Below the pieces are notes generated by a model. It ran no database searches, was not told where the DNA came from, and saw only the letters and a program-made list of their open reading frames with translations. Positions 10,794-20,381 of a stretch of DNA of 64,000 nt are shown here, in pieces. Numbering within the stretch: position 1 is the stretch's first letter; every line of letters starts with the position of its first letter. Source of the DNA: Parietichytrium sp. I65-24A (taxonomy: Eukaryota > Sar > Bigyra > Thraustochytrida > Thraustochytriidae); NCBI GenBank assembly GCA_012862575.1, contig BLSF01000013.1, forward strand, positions 186,001 to 250,000, in the 5' to 3' direction. Both the position numbers and the translations under genes were made by a program.

Positions 10794-11480
10794 ATGAGGG
10801 CGTGTTTGGCTATTCTTGCGAGCCTTGTGGCTGTGGTGTCAGCGGCGGACCCAAAGGTGACTGTGCGCACATACTTTGACATTGAGATTGACGGAGAGGA
10901 TGCTGGCCGCATCGAGTTTGGGCTCTTTGGAGACACCGTCCCTCGCACCGTGGAGAACTTTAGGGCGCTCAACACTGGAGAGCGCGGAACCGGAAAGTCT
11001 GGCAAGGCATTGCACTACAAGGGATCCGCATTCCACCGCATCATCCCTCAGTTTATGCTCCAGGGAGGAGATTTTACCAGCGGAGACGGCCGTGGAGGAG
11101 TAAGTGTATAAGTGTACTGCTGATGGGGTGCGAGGAAGGTTCTGGTGATTTGTCATTTCAATGTTAGAGCTAACGGCTTTTGCGTTGCGCGTGTTCAGGA
11201 ATCCATCTATGGCAACCGCTTCGATGACGAGAACTTTTTGCTCAAGCACGACCGCCCATACCTGCTCTCGATGGCAAACGCAGGACAGAACACCAACGGA
11301 TCGCAGTTCTTCGTGACCACTGTCAAGACCCCATGGTTGGACGGAAGGCACGTTGTGTTCGGCAAGGTCCTCAGTGGAGAGGACCTCGTTGCCAAGATCG
11401 AGGCCCTCGGTACCCAGTCCGGCAAGCCAACCAAGCGTGTCGTTATCAAAGACTGTGGTGAGCTTCCAGTCGATGCTTGA
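10794..11480 (+). CDS. Secretory-pathway cyclophilin (peptidyl-prolyl isomerase, cyclophilin B-like), two exons
   Basis: Exons 10794-11099 and 11199-11480 flank a 99-bp intron (GTAAGT ... TTCAG) and encode 195 aa; the junction restores GRGG|ESIYG. Residues 1-17 ([17 protein letters not shown]) look like a cleavable signal peptide, so the protein should act in the ER or be secreted. It is a single cyclophilin domain catalysing cis-trans isomerisation of Xaa-Pro bonds. The core [16 protein letters not shown] contains the catalytic Arg and the Phe/Gln that line the active site; the Trp and His of the cyclosporin/substrate pocket appear in [11 protein letters not shown]. The end (GELPVDA) has no KDEL-type retrieval signal. 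I started at ATG 10794; a TTG 12 bases upstream is in frame but unlikely. Confidence 0.95.
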
Positions 11481-11739
11481 GTTGACGAGCGCTTAATGGA
11501 TGCTTATCAGCGAGTGTACCTGTACCGGCCATTTGCGCAGTGTGGTTTCCCTGCTGCCACGTACTCTCGAGCAAATGAGCAAGAATAGATTCAACTATTT
11601 TTCACAAAACTCGGATCAAATTAATTTACCATTCCAAAGATTACATTTCTTCTACTGTTTGCCTGAAGCGGAAGGTTGGGTCCCATGTTTTCGCGCATTC
11701 GCACTACTTACGCACTACTACTATTCAGCCTGCAACTTC

Positions 11740-13038
11740 TCACGAAATTAACTTGTGCGGGTTTGCATTGCAGCGATTCCGCTCGCCCGCGAAAGCTTGT
11801 ATCACAGAGCAATGCGGTGTGAAATGTCTCCACTTTTCAACATTCATCTGCGATGTCGAGCTGCCCCCAGGTGGATCGCTCTGCTTTTGCTCTCTTCCCC
11901 CGCGGGCGTCGAACCACAAAGGTCCGGACTGGAAAATCTCGTCGGGGGCTTGGCTTTCTATGATGAAGCACAGAGCCTTGCAAGCGTTCAACAGGTGCTC
12001 GTCTTTTGGGAAGGACAACGGGAGCACAAAGTACCGCCGCACAAACTCCTCCTTGTCACAGATGGCGAGGCTGAGCAAGATGCTTATTGTTTGGCGGTCC
12101 AATAGAGAGTCGAATGCGAAAGGGTGGACGACAAACTTTCCCGATGCAGAGCAGTAAATAGGCGTAAAGTATGGCACAATGCGGCACCCGTCACGCGCAG
12201 GGACCACATTGGTCTGAAAGATTCGCAGGGATCGAAGTTCCGCGGCTGGTCCTCTATTTGCGAATTCGCTGACCGGCGAGAATGTCGTGGAAACGACGTC
12301 TGACTGCGTATTGAGGACCAGTTTCAGCGTACATGCTGTAATGAGTGGGCCGTGCGGCCCCTTCCGGTCTTCTTCGTTCCCATTGTGCGAGCTGTCATTC
12401 ATGAGACCCGCGCAGAGCATTTTGATCATAAACCGATGCTCAGATTCCATGAGATGGTTTAGAATCTCACGGAGAATACTTTCGCATACTCCGTCTTTAT
12501 CTTCATAGCCCCCCGAGATATAGACGTCCACTAGCGGCCCGGTCTTCCGGCGCGCAGAGCCGCGCCCAGTATTCAGTGCAACGTTTGAAACGGGTTGCAA
12601 GTACCCTTCCGTTTTCGAGACACCATTCGAGATGGCAAAGTCAGAAAGGTTTACCAATTCGGCGCTGAGCGTTTTTACGCCAGCGACAGCTGATGCAGCA
12701 GTGCCAATTTGAATGCATCCGTACTTTCCTGTTTGACAGCAGCACATCCAGACTCCAATGGAGGTGTCTAGACCGGATGTGCCGAGATATTTTACTGGAT
12801 GCCGGCGAGGTTCAACAATGGCATACTCAAACGGGCCAATCACGTGGACTACTGCATCGTCGTGCTGGCTCTCCGCGTTCGGGGGAGAGGCCGGGTGCGA
12901 GCTCTCTGTGTCTGTTTCCAGTCCGTCGACTCCTGGTTGTTCGGGTGGCGTATCGAAGAACTCGCCAACGTACAGGTCCAGCTGGTCATATGCTTCTTCA
13001 AGCACCCTGACCCCGACGATGCCAGCATTCTCAATCAT
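11740..13038 (-). CDS. Protein N-terminal asparagine amidohydrolase-like (NTAN1 family)
   Basis: 432 aa from ATG 13038. By-eye alignment follows human NTAN1 through its length: FEYAIVEPRRHPVKYLGTSG, VDVYISGGYEDKDG (human LEVHLVGGFSDD), and FIIESQAPDEIFQSG (human FLKKHPSPAHTLFSG). NTAN1 converts N-terminal Asn to Asp and so feeds the Arg/N-degron pathway in the cytosol. Human NTAN1 is 310 aa; here the extra length is an acidic Ser/Pro-rich segment (about 30-65), inserts near 140-155 and 215-235, and a C-terminal tail. In my alignment the catalytic Cys75 falls on Ser93, so activity is uncertain. The gene is divergent from PSMB2. Family assignment is moderately sure, substrate less so. Confidence 0.72.
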   Translation of the reverse strand: MIENAGIVGVRVLEEAYDQLDLYVGEFFDTPPEQPGVDGLETDTESSHPASPPNAESQHDDAVVHVIGPFEYAIVEPRRHPVKYLGTSGLDTSIGVWMCCCQTGKYGCIQIGTAASAVAGVKTLSAELVNLSDFAISNGVSKTEGYLQPVSNVALNTGRGSARRKTGPLVDVYISGGYEDKDGVCESILREILNHLMESEHRFMIKMLCAGLMNDSSHNGNEEDRKGPHGPLITACTLKLVLNTQSDVVSTTFSPVSEFANRGPAAELRSLRIFQTNVVPARDGCRIVPYFTPIYCSASGKFVVHPFAFDSLLDRQTISILLSLAICDKEEFVRRYFVLPLSFPKDEHLLNACKALCFIIESQAPDEIFQSGPLWFDARGGREQKQSDPPGGSSTSQMNVEKWRHFTPHCSVIQAFAGERNRCNANPHKLIS

Positions 13039-13112
13039 GCCTGGCGGGATCTGCTCAGCTCCAACCAAGAGCTGCGGGCCCCGACACAGCTACACAGCTA
13101 CGCAACTACACG

Positions 13113-13180
13113 GCGCACCGACTGTACTGGCGCACCGACTGTACTGGCGCACCGACTGTACTGGCGCACCGACTGTACTG
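13113..13180. repeat. 17-bp tandem repeat, four perfect copies
   Basis: The unit GCGCACCGACTGTACTG occurs at 13113-13129, 13130-13146, 13147-13163 and 13164-13180 with no mismatch, then decays into GCACACAGGCACACAG. It lies 75 bp upstream of the NTAN1-like ATG, inside its likely promoter or leader. Identical copies point to recent expansion or slippage. Confidence 0.95.
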
Positions 13181-14160
13181 GCACACAGGCACACAGATCC
13201 AAAGCCAAGTCTCAAAAAATCAGAAACAACAAAGTTTGCAAGCAAAGTCAGGCAGCCACCACAGTTTCACAAAACGATCCTCCGACTCCCACGGCTCACG
13301 GCACACTCGCAAACGCGGTGATTGCAGCTGCCGCAGATGTGTCGCAGTCTCGTCACTGCAACTTGGACAATCTGCGCTGCTCTCTTTCCCTCGTTCCTGG
13401 TCTGCCGTCCATCTGTCTCTCTTTATCTCTTTGTTCAAATGTTCATCGACAACAACATTGGCATGTGAATGAATGAACTTTGGCTACTTTTTCCCTCTGT
13501 CAATGACACTGACTCACAGTGTTACTCACTCTACTAGGGTACTACCCTCAATCAGTACCAAAAAGTAAAAACACACTATTGACGCTCTTACCCATTTAGT
13601 TAAGATGCCCCCACTTACAGGCGGCTTGTCTTTCTCAACCGGTACCGTATTATTAGTGATAGCACTCTATACTGGAATGTCTGTTAGTCCTTCACGTAGA
13701 GGACTAACGACCTGGGACTAAGTGATAGCTGGGGATAGTAGTCGTATAGAGCCAAGATGAAATTTCCTTGGCTTCCGTACTACGAAATTCGATAGTTACG
13801 GCACACTAGTCAAGAAGGAACAAAACCCTCAACGTGAAGACACGTACGCTTCCTTAATCTCTACCTCCCGGCAAACGCGTGCCGCCTATAGAGTCCCGCG
13901 CACTTCGCTTAACTTCCTCTCGTACTTAAACCACTTCTCCTCGCTCCCTTCACTAATTACGTCCCATCCTTCCCGCTTACATTAACAATAGCTGCCAGAC
14001 CTGTGCGTAGCAAACACATATCCAACCTGGAGGCCAACTGCGGCAGCCTCTATCCCGTCAAGGATAAAGTGGTTCGCAAGGAATCGAGGAATCGCAAGGA
14101 AGCTGTGTGATTCCATCGACGTTGAGAGATTGACAAAGAGAGAGAAAAAGACAGAGTGAC

Positions 14161-14182
14161 AGAGAGAGAGAGAGAGAGAGAA
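14161..14182. repeat. GA microsatellite in PSMB2 leader
   Basis: About 22 bp of (AG)n, 180 bp upstream of the PSMB2 ATG, within a longer purine-rich stretch (about 14130-14360). Confidence 0.85.
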
Positions 14183-14363
14183 GAGTCCATAGTGCGAAAG
14201 ACAAAGTGGACGAGAAACAAGAAACAAGAGAGACAAGAGACAACAAGTGGAGAATTGGAGAATTGGAGAGGGGACTAGCGGGATAGGAAAGTTGGAGAGT
14301 TTTTGAGTTTGTGAGATTGGATCAGGATAAGGTGGGCCGAGAGAGAGGGAAGAAGATAAGAAG

Positions 14364-14954
14364 ATGGACGTGGTGATCGGTTTCACAGGGAAGGACTATG
14401 TGATGTGCGTGGCAGACATGTCCTCGAACAGGAGCATATTCACGCTGAAGAGGGACGAGGAGAAGATCTCGCTCGTGGATACGCGCAAGGTGCTGGCTTC
14501 CGGCGGAGACCACGCGTCCACGTCCGCGTTCACAGACTTTGTCGCGAAGAATTTTGCGCTCAATAATCTTCGCACCGGATTGGAGCTGTCAACACACGCG
14601 GCGGCGCACTTTATTCGCAATGAGCTCGCCAAGGCCATTCGCAGTAGGGGAGGCCCACACATGGCCAACTCCTTGCTTGGAGGATTCGACGACGACGTTG
14701 GCGCGAGCTTGTACTACATGGACTATCTTGGCTCACTCGAGAAGGTTGACTTTGGAGCACAAGGATATTGCGCATACTTCAGTCTGAGTTTGCTTGATCG
14801 CCACTGGAAGAAAAACATGACTTTAGAGGAGGGGAAAGAGCTCGCCAAGGTCTGCATCGAGCAGTTAGCCACAAGGTTCATCATTAATAATCCGCGCTAT
14901 AAACTTGTCGCAATTGGACCTGAGGGCAAAATCCTTGATGAGATCATCTCATAA
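14364..14954 (+). CDS. PSMB2: 20S proteasome subunit beta-4 (beta type-2)
   Basis: Single exon, 196 aa (human PSMB2 is 201). Beta-4 is one of the non-catalytic beta subunits of the 20S core, so a missing N-terminal catalytic Thr is expected. The sequence follows PSMB2 end to end: start MDVVIGFTGKDYV, then STHAAAHFIRNELAKAIRSR, the strongly conserved GASLYYMDYLGSLEKVDFGA (human PALYYMDYLAALAKAPFAA), LSLLDRHWKK and the final helix with EQLATRFIINNP. ATG 14364 matches the family start. It lies 5 kb from the RPT1 gene of the same complex, on the opposite strand. Confidence 0.97.
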   Translation: MDVVIGFTGKDYVMCVADMSSNRSIFTLKRDEEKISLVDTRKVLASGGDHASTSAFTDFVAKNFALNNLRTGLELSTHAAAHFIRNELAKAIRSRGGPHMANSLLGGFDDDVGASLYYMDYLGSLEKVDFGAQGYCAYFSLSLLDRHWKKNMTLEEGKELAKVCIEQLATRFIINNPRYKLVAIGPEGKILDEIIS

Positions 14955-15416
14955 TGTGCAGCACAAGGGAGAAAGACCAGACACTACCACTTCACACTCG
15001 GCCACACCCCCCAAAAAAAAGGAGTTGTATCATGCGATCATGCGAATTTTCGTGTCTCTCTCGTCATTCCATCCACGTCCTAATCTTTCGAGACTGCACG
15101 CTCTCTTGATAGCTTACAGTGTAAAATTTCTTGCTTGCATCGCTTCTTTCAATTTATAAAAGAAACACTTTAGAAAAAAAAAACGCAAAATACTTTTTCA
15201 TGAGTGAGAATACGCTCACTTGCAAGCGCTGAGAGACATCTGTTTTTAAACTCTCATGGGTAAATTAACGTTGGCGGAGTAACACTTGTGTCGTGTGAAG
15301 TGATTAAAAGAGGAGCTTTTCTCCGGTTTGTATTGTAAAACTTGTGGCAGAATGCAGTCAACTGTGATTTAGACCATTGCAAAACGTTTAAATTGGAGGT
15401 GAGAAATGATCTTGCT
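14955..15416. other. Convergent 3' spacer PSMB2 / CC2D2A-like
   Basis: The 3' ends of two genes face each other. The spacer is AT-rich, with A-runs near 15006-15018 and 15173-15183. No gene is seen. Confidence 0.5.
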
Positions 15417-18400
15417 TTACGACAGCATATTGTACTCGTTCTGTGCTTCGAGCTGGCCTTGGTCTGGCTTTGGAAAGACAACCATAATTCCTAGGTAGAC
15501 AACGCAGACGCTGCTCGGGTATGCAACCATCTTGACTCCGACTCCAAAAGACTCCCGCCCGTTATGTGACTCTTCGTGAATATTAAAGGCAATTTTGTTG
15601 CCCTTGTTGTCAAGAGTTCTCCGCCGAAGTACAATACGACGAACCTCCTTCGGATCAGAGGTATTAGCTTTTACAAAGTGCATCCTCACTGTATAGCCCA
15701 GAGGCGTCTTGGAGTGCAACTTTCTGAAAGCGGCCTCAAAGGCTTTCTGCGCTCTGTCGCCGTTACTCTCAGGAAGCCAGCGCCCGGTTTTGCCCTCCGC
15801 AACCCATCCATTAAGAGCAACTCTGTCAGTCGTGTCAAGCTTATGTTTGGCCTCCAGCAAGTCCTGGATCAAACGTGGTATGCGTGTGGCTGCTTCGGCA
15901 AAGCGGGTAACGACGTTGTGGCTGTTGCGAAAGTTCTCTATTCCGCTCATGATCTCCAGCGTAATACTGTTTTGGAGGTCTGTAAGCTTTTGCTCGGTGA
16001 GTTTTGGACCGAGAGTTCGTCCAGAATAATGCGAGGTAAACACGGTCATTTTTGTCTTGCTGTCTTGTTTCACCATCGGAAGCCATCCAAATTTCTCACC
16101 CTCCTCAATATCATACGTCATCTCACACGGGTGCAGCGCGTCTTGCACATTCACCCAGAGGTTGCGATGGTTGAACACGTAGATGAGCTTCTGATAAGGC
16201 ATTTCATAAAAGCGCCCGTCTCTGGTTCTCTTGTTGTGCTCCTTGATCCACTCCTTGCGGGACTTGAAATCTTGGCGTTTCTTCTTGTACAATCGTTTTA
16301 ACTTTCGTTGAGCTTTTCGAGCCTCGTCCAGTTCATTATCTGAATCGCCTGAGCTAGACTCTCCTTCAAGCTCATCATCTTCGGGAGAGTTGAGGTCATC
16401 GCCGTCAAGATTGCCACCTTCGGGACCCGTGTGAAGGCCTCCCGCAGGGCTTTCGCCTTGCCGAGACTTGTGGTTTTCAGGGTTGGTCTCTGGGCTGACT
16501 CCGCCATGCTCGAACTTGTGTTTTGGCGAGTTATACTCCTCAAAAGTACCGGCACCAAGTTCGAATATCTCATCAATCGGGACATACTGATCGGTGAGGT
16601 CTTCGTGGCGCTCGTGTCGTGAAGCCTCGAGCATCTCGTCCTCTGTATACTCTCTGGCGTCTGCAAAGTCGGCGTTGAATGCCGTAGTGCCTTGGTCCTC
16701 TTGCAGATGGTCTCGAATTTCGCGCTTGTTCTGGGTGGTCGTTTGCTTTTCACGCTTTACGTGCATGAATTCCTTCAGGAGCTTTTCATCATCCTGGCCT
16801 GCCCAGCGGTTTGGCAGTGGAGGATAATAAGCACCATGAGGGACCTCCCAAAACTTAACTGCCCCGCCAACATTGTCAAGCCCAATTGAGAGGTGGGGAT
16901 CTACATACTTTGCTTTTCCCAGATTCTCGCCTTCGGCGTCTTCGTTGGCTCGTGCAAAGTCTCTCCTAACGCAGCTCAGGGAGTTACTGTGCCTCGTCAT
17001 CAACCAAACGTGAGGCTCTAGGACGAACTCTTTCGAATTTCTAATCCTCGATTCATCTGGGTCGGCGTCATCGTCCGAAATATCAGTCCCCTCTTCGTCC
17101 TTGTTCTCTTTTTCGTGTCTCTCCTTGCTCCCCATTTTCCTGCGAGCGTACCCGACGCACACATAGCTATCGGCAGAGAGCCCGAGAAAGAGATTGCAGA
17201 GCAAGAGGACGTGAGACTTCACGTCGCCTTTCTTCATAGAGAGCAAAAAGTCGGGAGACAGCCAGGTGTATGGATTGATGTTGACCGCTCCATCATAAGC
17301 GTTGTCCGACCCGTTTCCATCAAACTCGATGGCTCGAACAAAATGTGCCGCTTCAAACAAAAGGTTCGGTTTCTCGGAGGACCGAATTGCAAGTTTGAGT
17401 ATCTCAGCTTCAAAGCCATTCTGCAACATGGCCTTTGGCGGGGAGATGGGCTGCAGATATGTGGGTAAGAAGTGTGTCTCCCCGTACTGGTTGATTGCGC
17501 ACATTTTTGGCATCTTCATTCTTTCGAAGATGCTTTCAAGTTCGTTTGCAGCGTTCGCGTTCTTGCTCAGACTCTTGTAGAAGCCACGGAGCGATACACA
17601 GAGACCTTCGTCGTGGCACTCTTTACAAATTTTGCGCCTAAAAGTCGTTCCATCAGTGAGCTCAACGGAGTAACATATACACTGCGTGAGCAAGTCCTTC
17701 TCCTTCAGGCGCATGTTTGGAAGAATCAACAGGTCGCTCCCTTGCTCCTCCTTTTTGGCCTCGTCGAACTCTTTCAGATCGCCATTTGGACCGCGAAACC
17801 AAGCAGAGATTTTGACAAATGAATCAATGCCGTTGGGGAGCCCTTCCAGTCTAAGTTCGTCCGAAAATACTCTGGTTTGAATTTCCTCCTCCCTCCAGCG
17901 CGCTTTGAATCCTATCCAACGACTTTTGGCACCAACCCTCTTTCGACGAACGGTCATTGTCCTGGGTCGCATAAGCGGGGCATCGGTGTCATCCATCGAG
18001 CCGGTGATTTGATGCAAATATAGTTTCGCCGTTCCCAGCAAGTCACTGGAACCTCCCTCGTCCGCATCCCAGACTGAGATGCGGACAAATGGGTAAGCTG
18101 ACAACTCCTCCGCGGTGATCCTGTGGGGGTCGAAGCTATGTATCCTAAAGTACAGGGTCTCGTCGAAGATTGGGTCCAGCGTTTCAAAAATTGTGCGGGT
18201 TTTCAGTCGTTGCCCTCCCCAGGTCACGGTGACGTAGGGGTCTGATAGGCCATTTGCATCAGCTCCGATGAGATCACGCGCTGCGACCACGTTTATAGCG
18301 AGATAGGAAAAATGGTATGGAGCAAAGTCTTTGAGCTCAGGCGGAAATAATTCGCCTACTTGAGCAAATTCGCGATGCAGCCTTGCAGGGCGGCGGATGC

Positions 18401-19948
18401 CTTCATACACGAGTGTCCAAGGGTTTTTCAAGAGCTCGATAAAGTCGATTGGCTCCTCGGCATCAATGTCAACGGAGCCATAAACTTGACCAACCTTTTT
18501 ATAGTCACCGTATGGCTGAACATCGAATGGGGAGCAAGCTGCGCTGCAGTAATTGATACACGCAGATGCGCGTCCGGAAACTTGCCGCAGTACGAGTTTC
18601 GAGCTTAGAAAACCATTCTCGACGACCATCGACAGCGGAATACGGGCTTGGCCGAGCAGCTCGTTGTTGACGAAGCTTGCGGCGTTGTACAGATCGACGT
18701 AAACTGTTCCCTCCTCCAGGTCAAGGCGTGTTCCAGTGAATCGAAGTCCGGCAACCTGCCCGACATCCATCTTTGCCATCTCTTGCTGCTTGACAGATAA
18801 TCTCTTTTTTCTTGATGCGGCCTGACGCAAGGGGTTCATGGCCGAATGCAAGCCAAACCTGAGCCAGGGATACAAGAGAACCTCTTGGCTCGCGTCTTGG
18901 GGTTCGGCCTTGGCGTACCACGGCAGGAATATCGCCGTCCAATTTTGGAATCTGACGGTGTACGAGAGCACCTCCTGAAAGACGCACTGAAACTCCAAAG
19001 AGCCGATGGCCACCTTTTCTTTGCGACCTTTCCGGCGTATTTCTGTCTTTATGTCCCACTCGGTACCCTTCATGTTCATCTCACCGCAGGCAATATCTTT
19101 AAGAGATTTCTCCGCCATTGCAAGGTACTCATTCGGTGCATACTCGTGCCATATCCACACTTCCGCGTGTAGAACCTTATCATAGAGGTCAAAGTATGAC
19201 CCCCTCCACGAAAATTCGATCGAATCGTTGAACTCGACGGGCTTTCCTTTCTCCACGTCTTTCCTTACTTGTGAGTAGCTAACAATTCCGCGCGTTCCAG
19301 ACTTTACCCACTTCCAACGCCGCTTCTGGTCTACTGGCCGTCCGTGCTTGTCTTTTTTCTTCTGGCCGGATGCCTTGACCCGTAACAACTTTTTACTCAG
19401 TTTAAAATTCCAGCCAAAGTTAAAGCAGACGAAAAAGTCTCCCAAGTCGCCGTGGTTTGTGTATCTTATTCCTCGAAGACGGACTCGCCATGTCCGACTA
19501 CGAGCCAGATTCTGTATATCCTGAGAGTCGCGGTCTTTCGCTAAATTATAGTAACGCCCGAAGCGGGACGGGTCGCTCTCATCTGCAAAGTGTTCCTTTG
19601 CCCACGCCAACGCCTCGGGCGACAGCTCCCCGTCGTCATCGTTCGCATCGTTGCCCATATCCCTGGATACGACGACCGGCATGAAGTCAGTGTTCGATCG
19701 ATCGCAAGAACAAGAAAGCAATAGTCTTCGAAACCCACTTACTGTACAAAATCATCCAACTCTTCGGCGTCATCTTTCTCGCTGTCACCGTCGCTGCTAC
19801 TCTCGTCTTCCTTCTCGCGATCCTTGTCCTTATCCTTCCCTTTCTTGCCACTATCCGCCTCGGATTCATCGCGTTCTGCGGTGCCAAACGGATTTCGTAG
19901 CACGCTCGTTGTTCCGCTCAGCGGATTAAACGCACCAGCACTAAGCAT
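15417..19948 (-). CDS. CC2D2A: CC2D2A-like protein (C2 domains plus transglutaminase-like fold), ciliary transition zone; two exons
   Basis: Exons complement 19743-19948 and 15417-19662 flank an 80-bp intron (GTAAGT ... CCAG) and encode 1,483 aa; the junction is ELDDFVQ|DMGNDAND. Exon 1 is an acidic, Lys-rich leader. Residues about 80-500 include C2-like strands; a clear C2 domain covers about 520-650 (AARDLIGADANGLSDPYVTV). Next come LPTYLQPISPPK, FLLSMKKGDVKSHVLLLCNL and YVCVGYARRK (about 840-910), matching the CC2D2A region before and within its inactive transglutaminase-like domain. That domain resumes near 1240-1263 with IYVFNHRNLWVNVQDALHPCEMTYD. An acidic, disordered insert (about 1010-1200) splits it. 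CC2D2A sits in the MKS module at the base of cilia, gating protein entry. Human CC2D2A is about 1,620 aa. Coiled coil is weak here. Confidence 0.75.
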
Positions 19949-20111
19949 TTTCAGCGTTTCAAACTCTCAACCAGAGAAGTTTCCCTTTGACCAAAAGCTC
20001 ACCTCCGACCGAATTCGCCTCAAACGGGCTCCAAACGCCGACCAATTCTGTCTCGAGTTCTCCGGGCTCCCAGTCAACTTCTCCTCGTCCTTTTGATTGG
20101 TTGATTAAAAT

Positions 20112-20291
20112 ATGGATCAAAGCCGAGATACTGCGAGCTCCAAGTCTGCAAAGTCCGCTGAGAGGTTCAATGACGACGTCGCACAAATACAGTTCACTGT
20201 CTGGTCTGCGCTGCGCTCCAAACGCCGACCAATTCTGTCTCGAGTTCTCCGGGCTCCCAGTCAACTTCTCCTCGTCCTTTTGATTGGTTGA
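20112..20291 (+). CDS. Short open frame from first duplicate copy (MDQSRDT...)
   Basis: From ATG 20112 the first copy reads 59 codons. The first 27 residues (MDQSRDTASSKSAKSAERFN and on) have the Ser/Lys/Asp composition of a real protein start; the rest crosses the 21-bp spacer and re-enters the second copy's noncoding part in another frame, so it is probably not translated as shown. It is divergent from the CC2D2A-like gene, 163 bp away, a normal place for a gene start here. No function is recognisable. Confidence 0.2.
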   Translation: MDQSRDTASSKSAKSAERFNDDVAQIQFTVWSALRSKRRPILSRVLRAPSQLLLVLLIG

Positions 20292-20298
20292 TTAAAAT

Positions 20299-20378
20299 AT
20301 GGATCAAAGCCGAGATACTGCGAGCTCCAAGTCTGCAAAGTCCGCTGAGAGGTTCAATGACGACGTCGCACAAATACA
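20299..20378 (+). CDS. Putative first coding exon of an unplaced gene (second duplicate copy)
   Basis: The same 26-codon start as in the first copy, but followed at 20379 by GTNAGT, which fits the GTAAGT donor of the other introns in this window. The CC2D2A-like donor has the very similar context ACAGTAAGTG. I therefore read this as a plausible 80-nt first exon. I could not find a matching downstream exon in 20382-23251, so the rest may be lost in an assembly join at N20381 or too short to see. Function unknown. Confidence 0.35.
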
Positions 20379-20381
20379 GTN

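Larger units (their letters stand above)
13039..14363. promoter_or_regulatory. Divergent spacer NTAN1-like / PSMB2
   Basis: 1.3 kb between two divergent starts. It contains four exact 17-bp tandem copies (listed separately), a stretch rich in GTACT/AGTAC words at about 13500-13800, and a GA microsatellite at 14161-14182 in the PSMB2 leader. No coding frame is convincing. Confidence 0.45.
20028..20380. repeat. 166-bp direct duplication abutting an ambiguous base
   Basis: 20028-20193 and 20215-20380 are identical in sequence as read, spaced by 21 bp (offset 187). Each copy holds a putative promoter stretch and the same short coding start. The second copy ends directly at N20381, the only ambiguous base in the window, after which the sequence differs. 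This looks like either a true tandem duplication or an assembly join. Confidence 0.93.

Noticed and set aside
13113-13180. CRISPR array
   Set aside because: Direct tandem copies with no spacers, in a eukaryotic promoter region.
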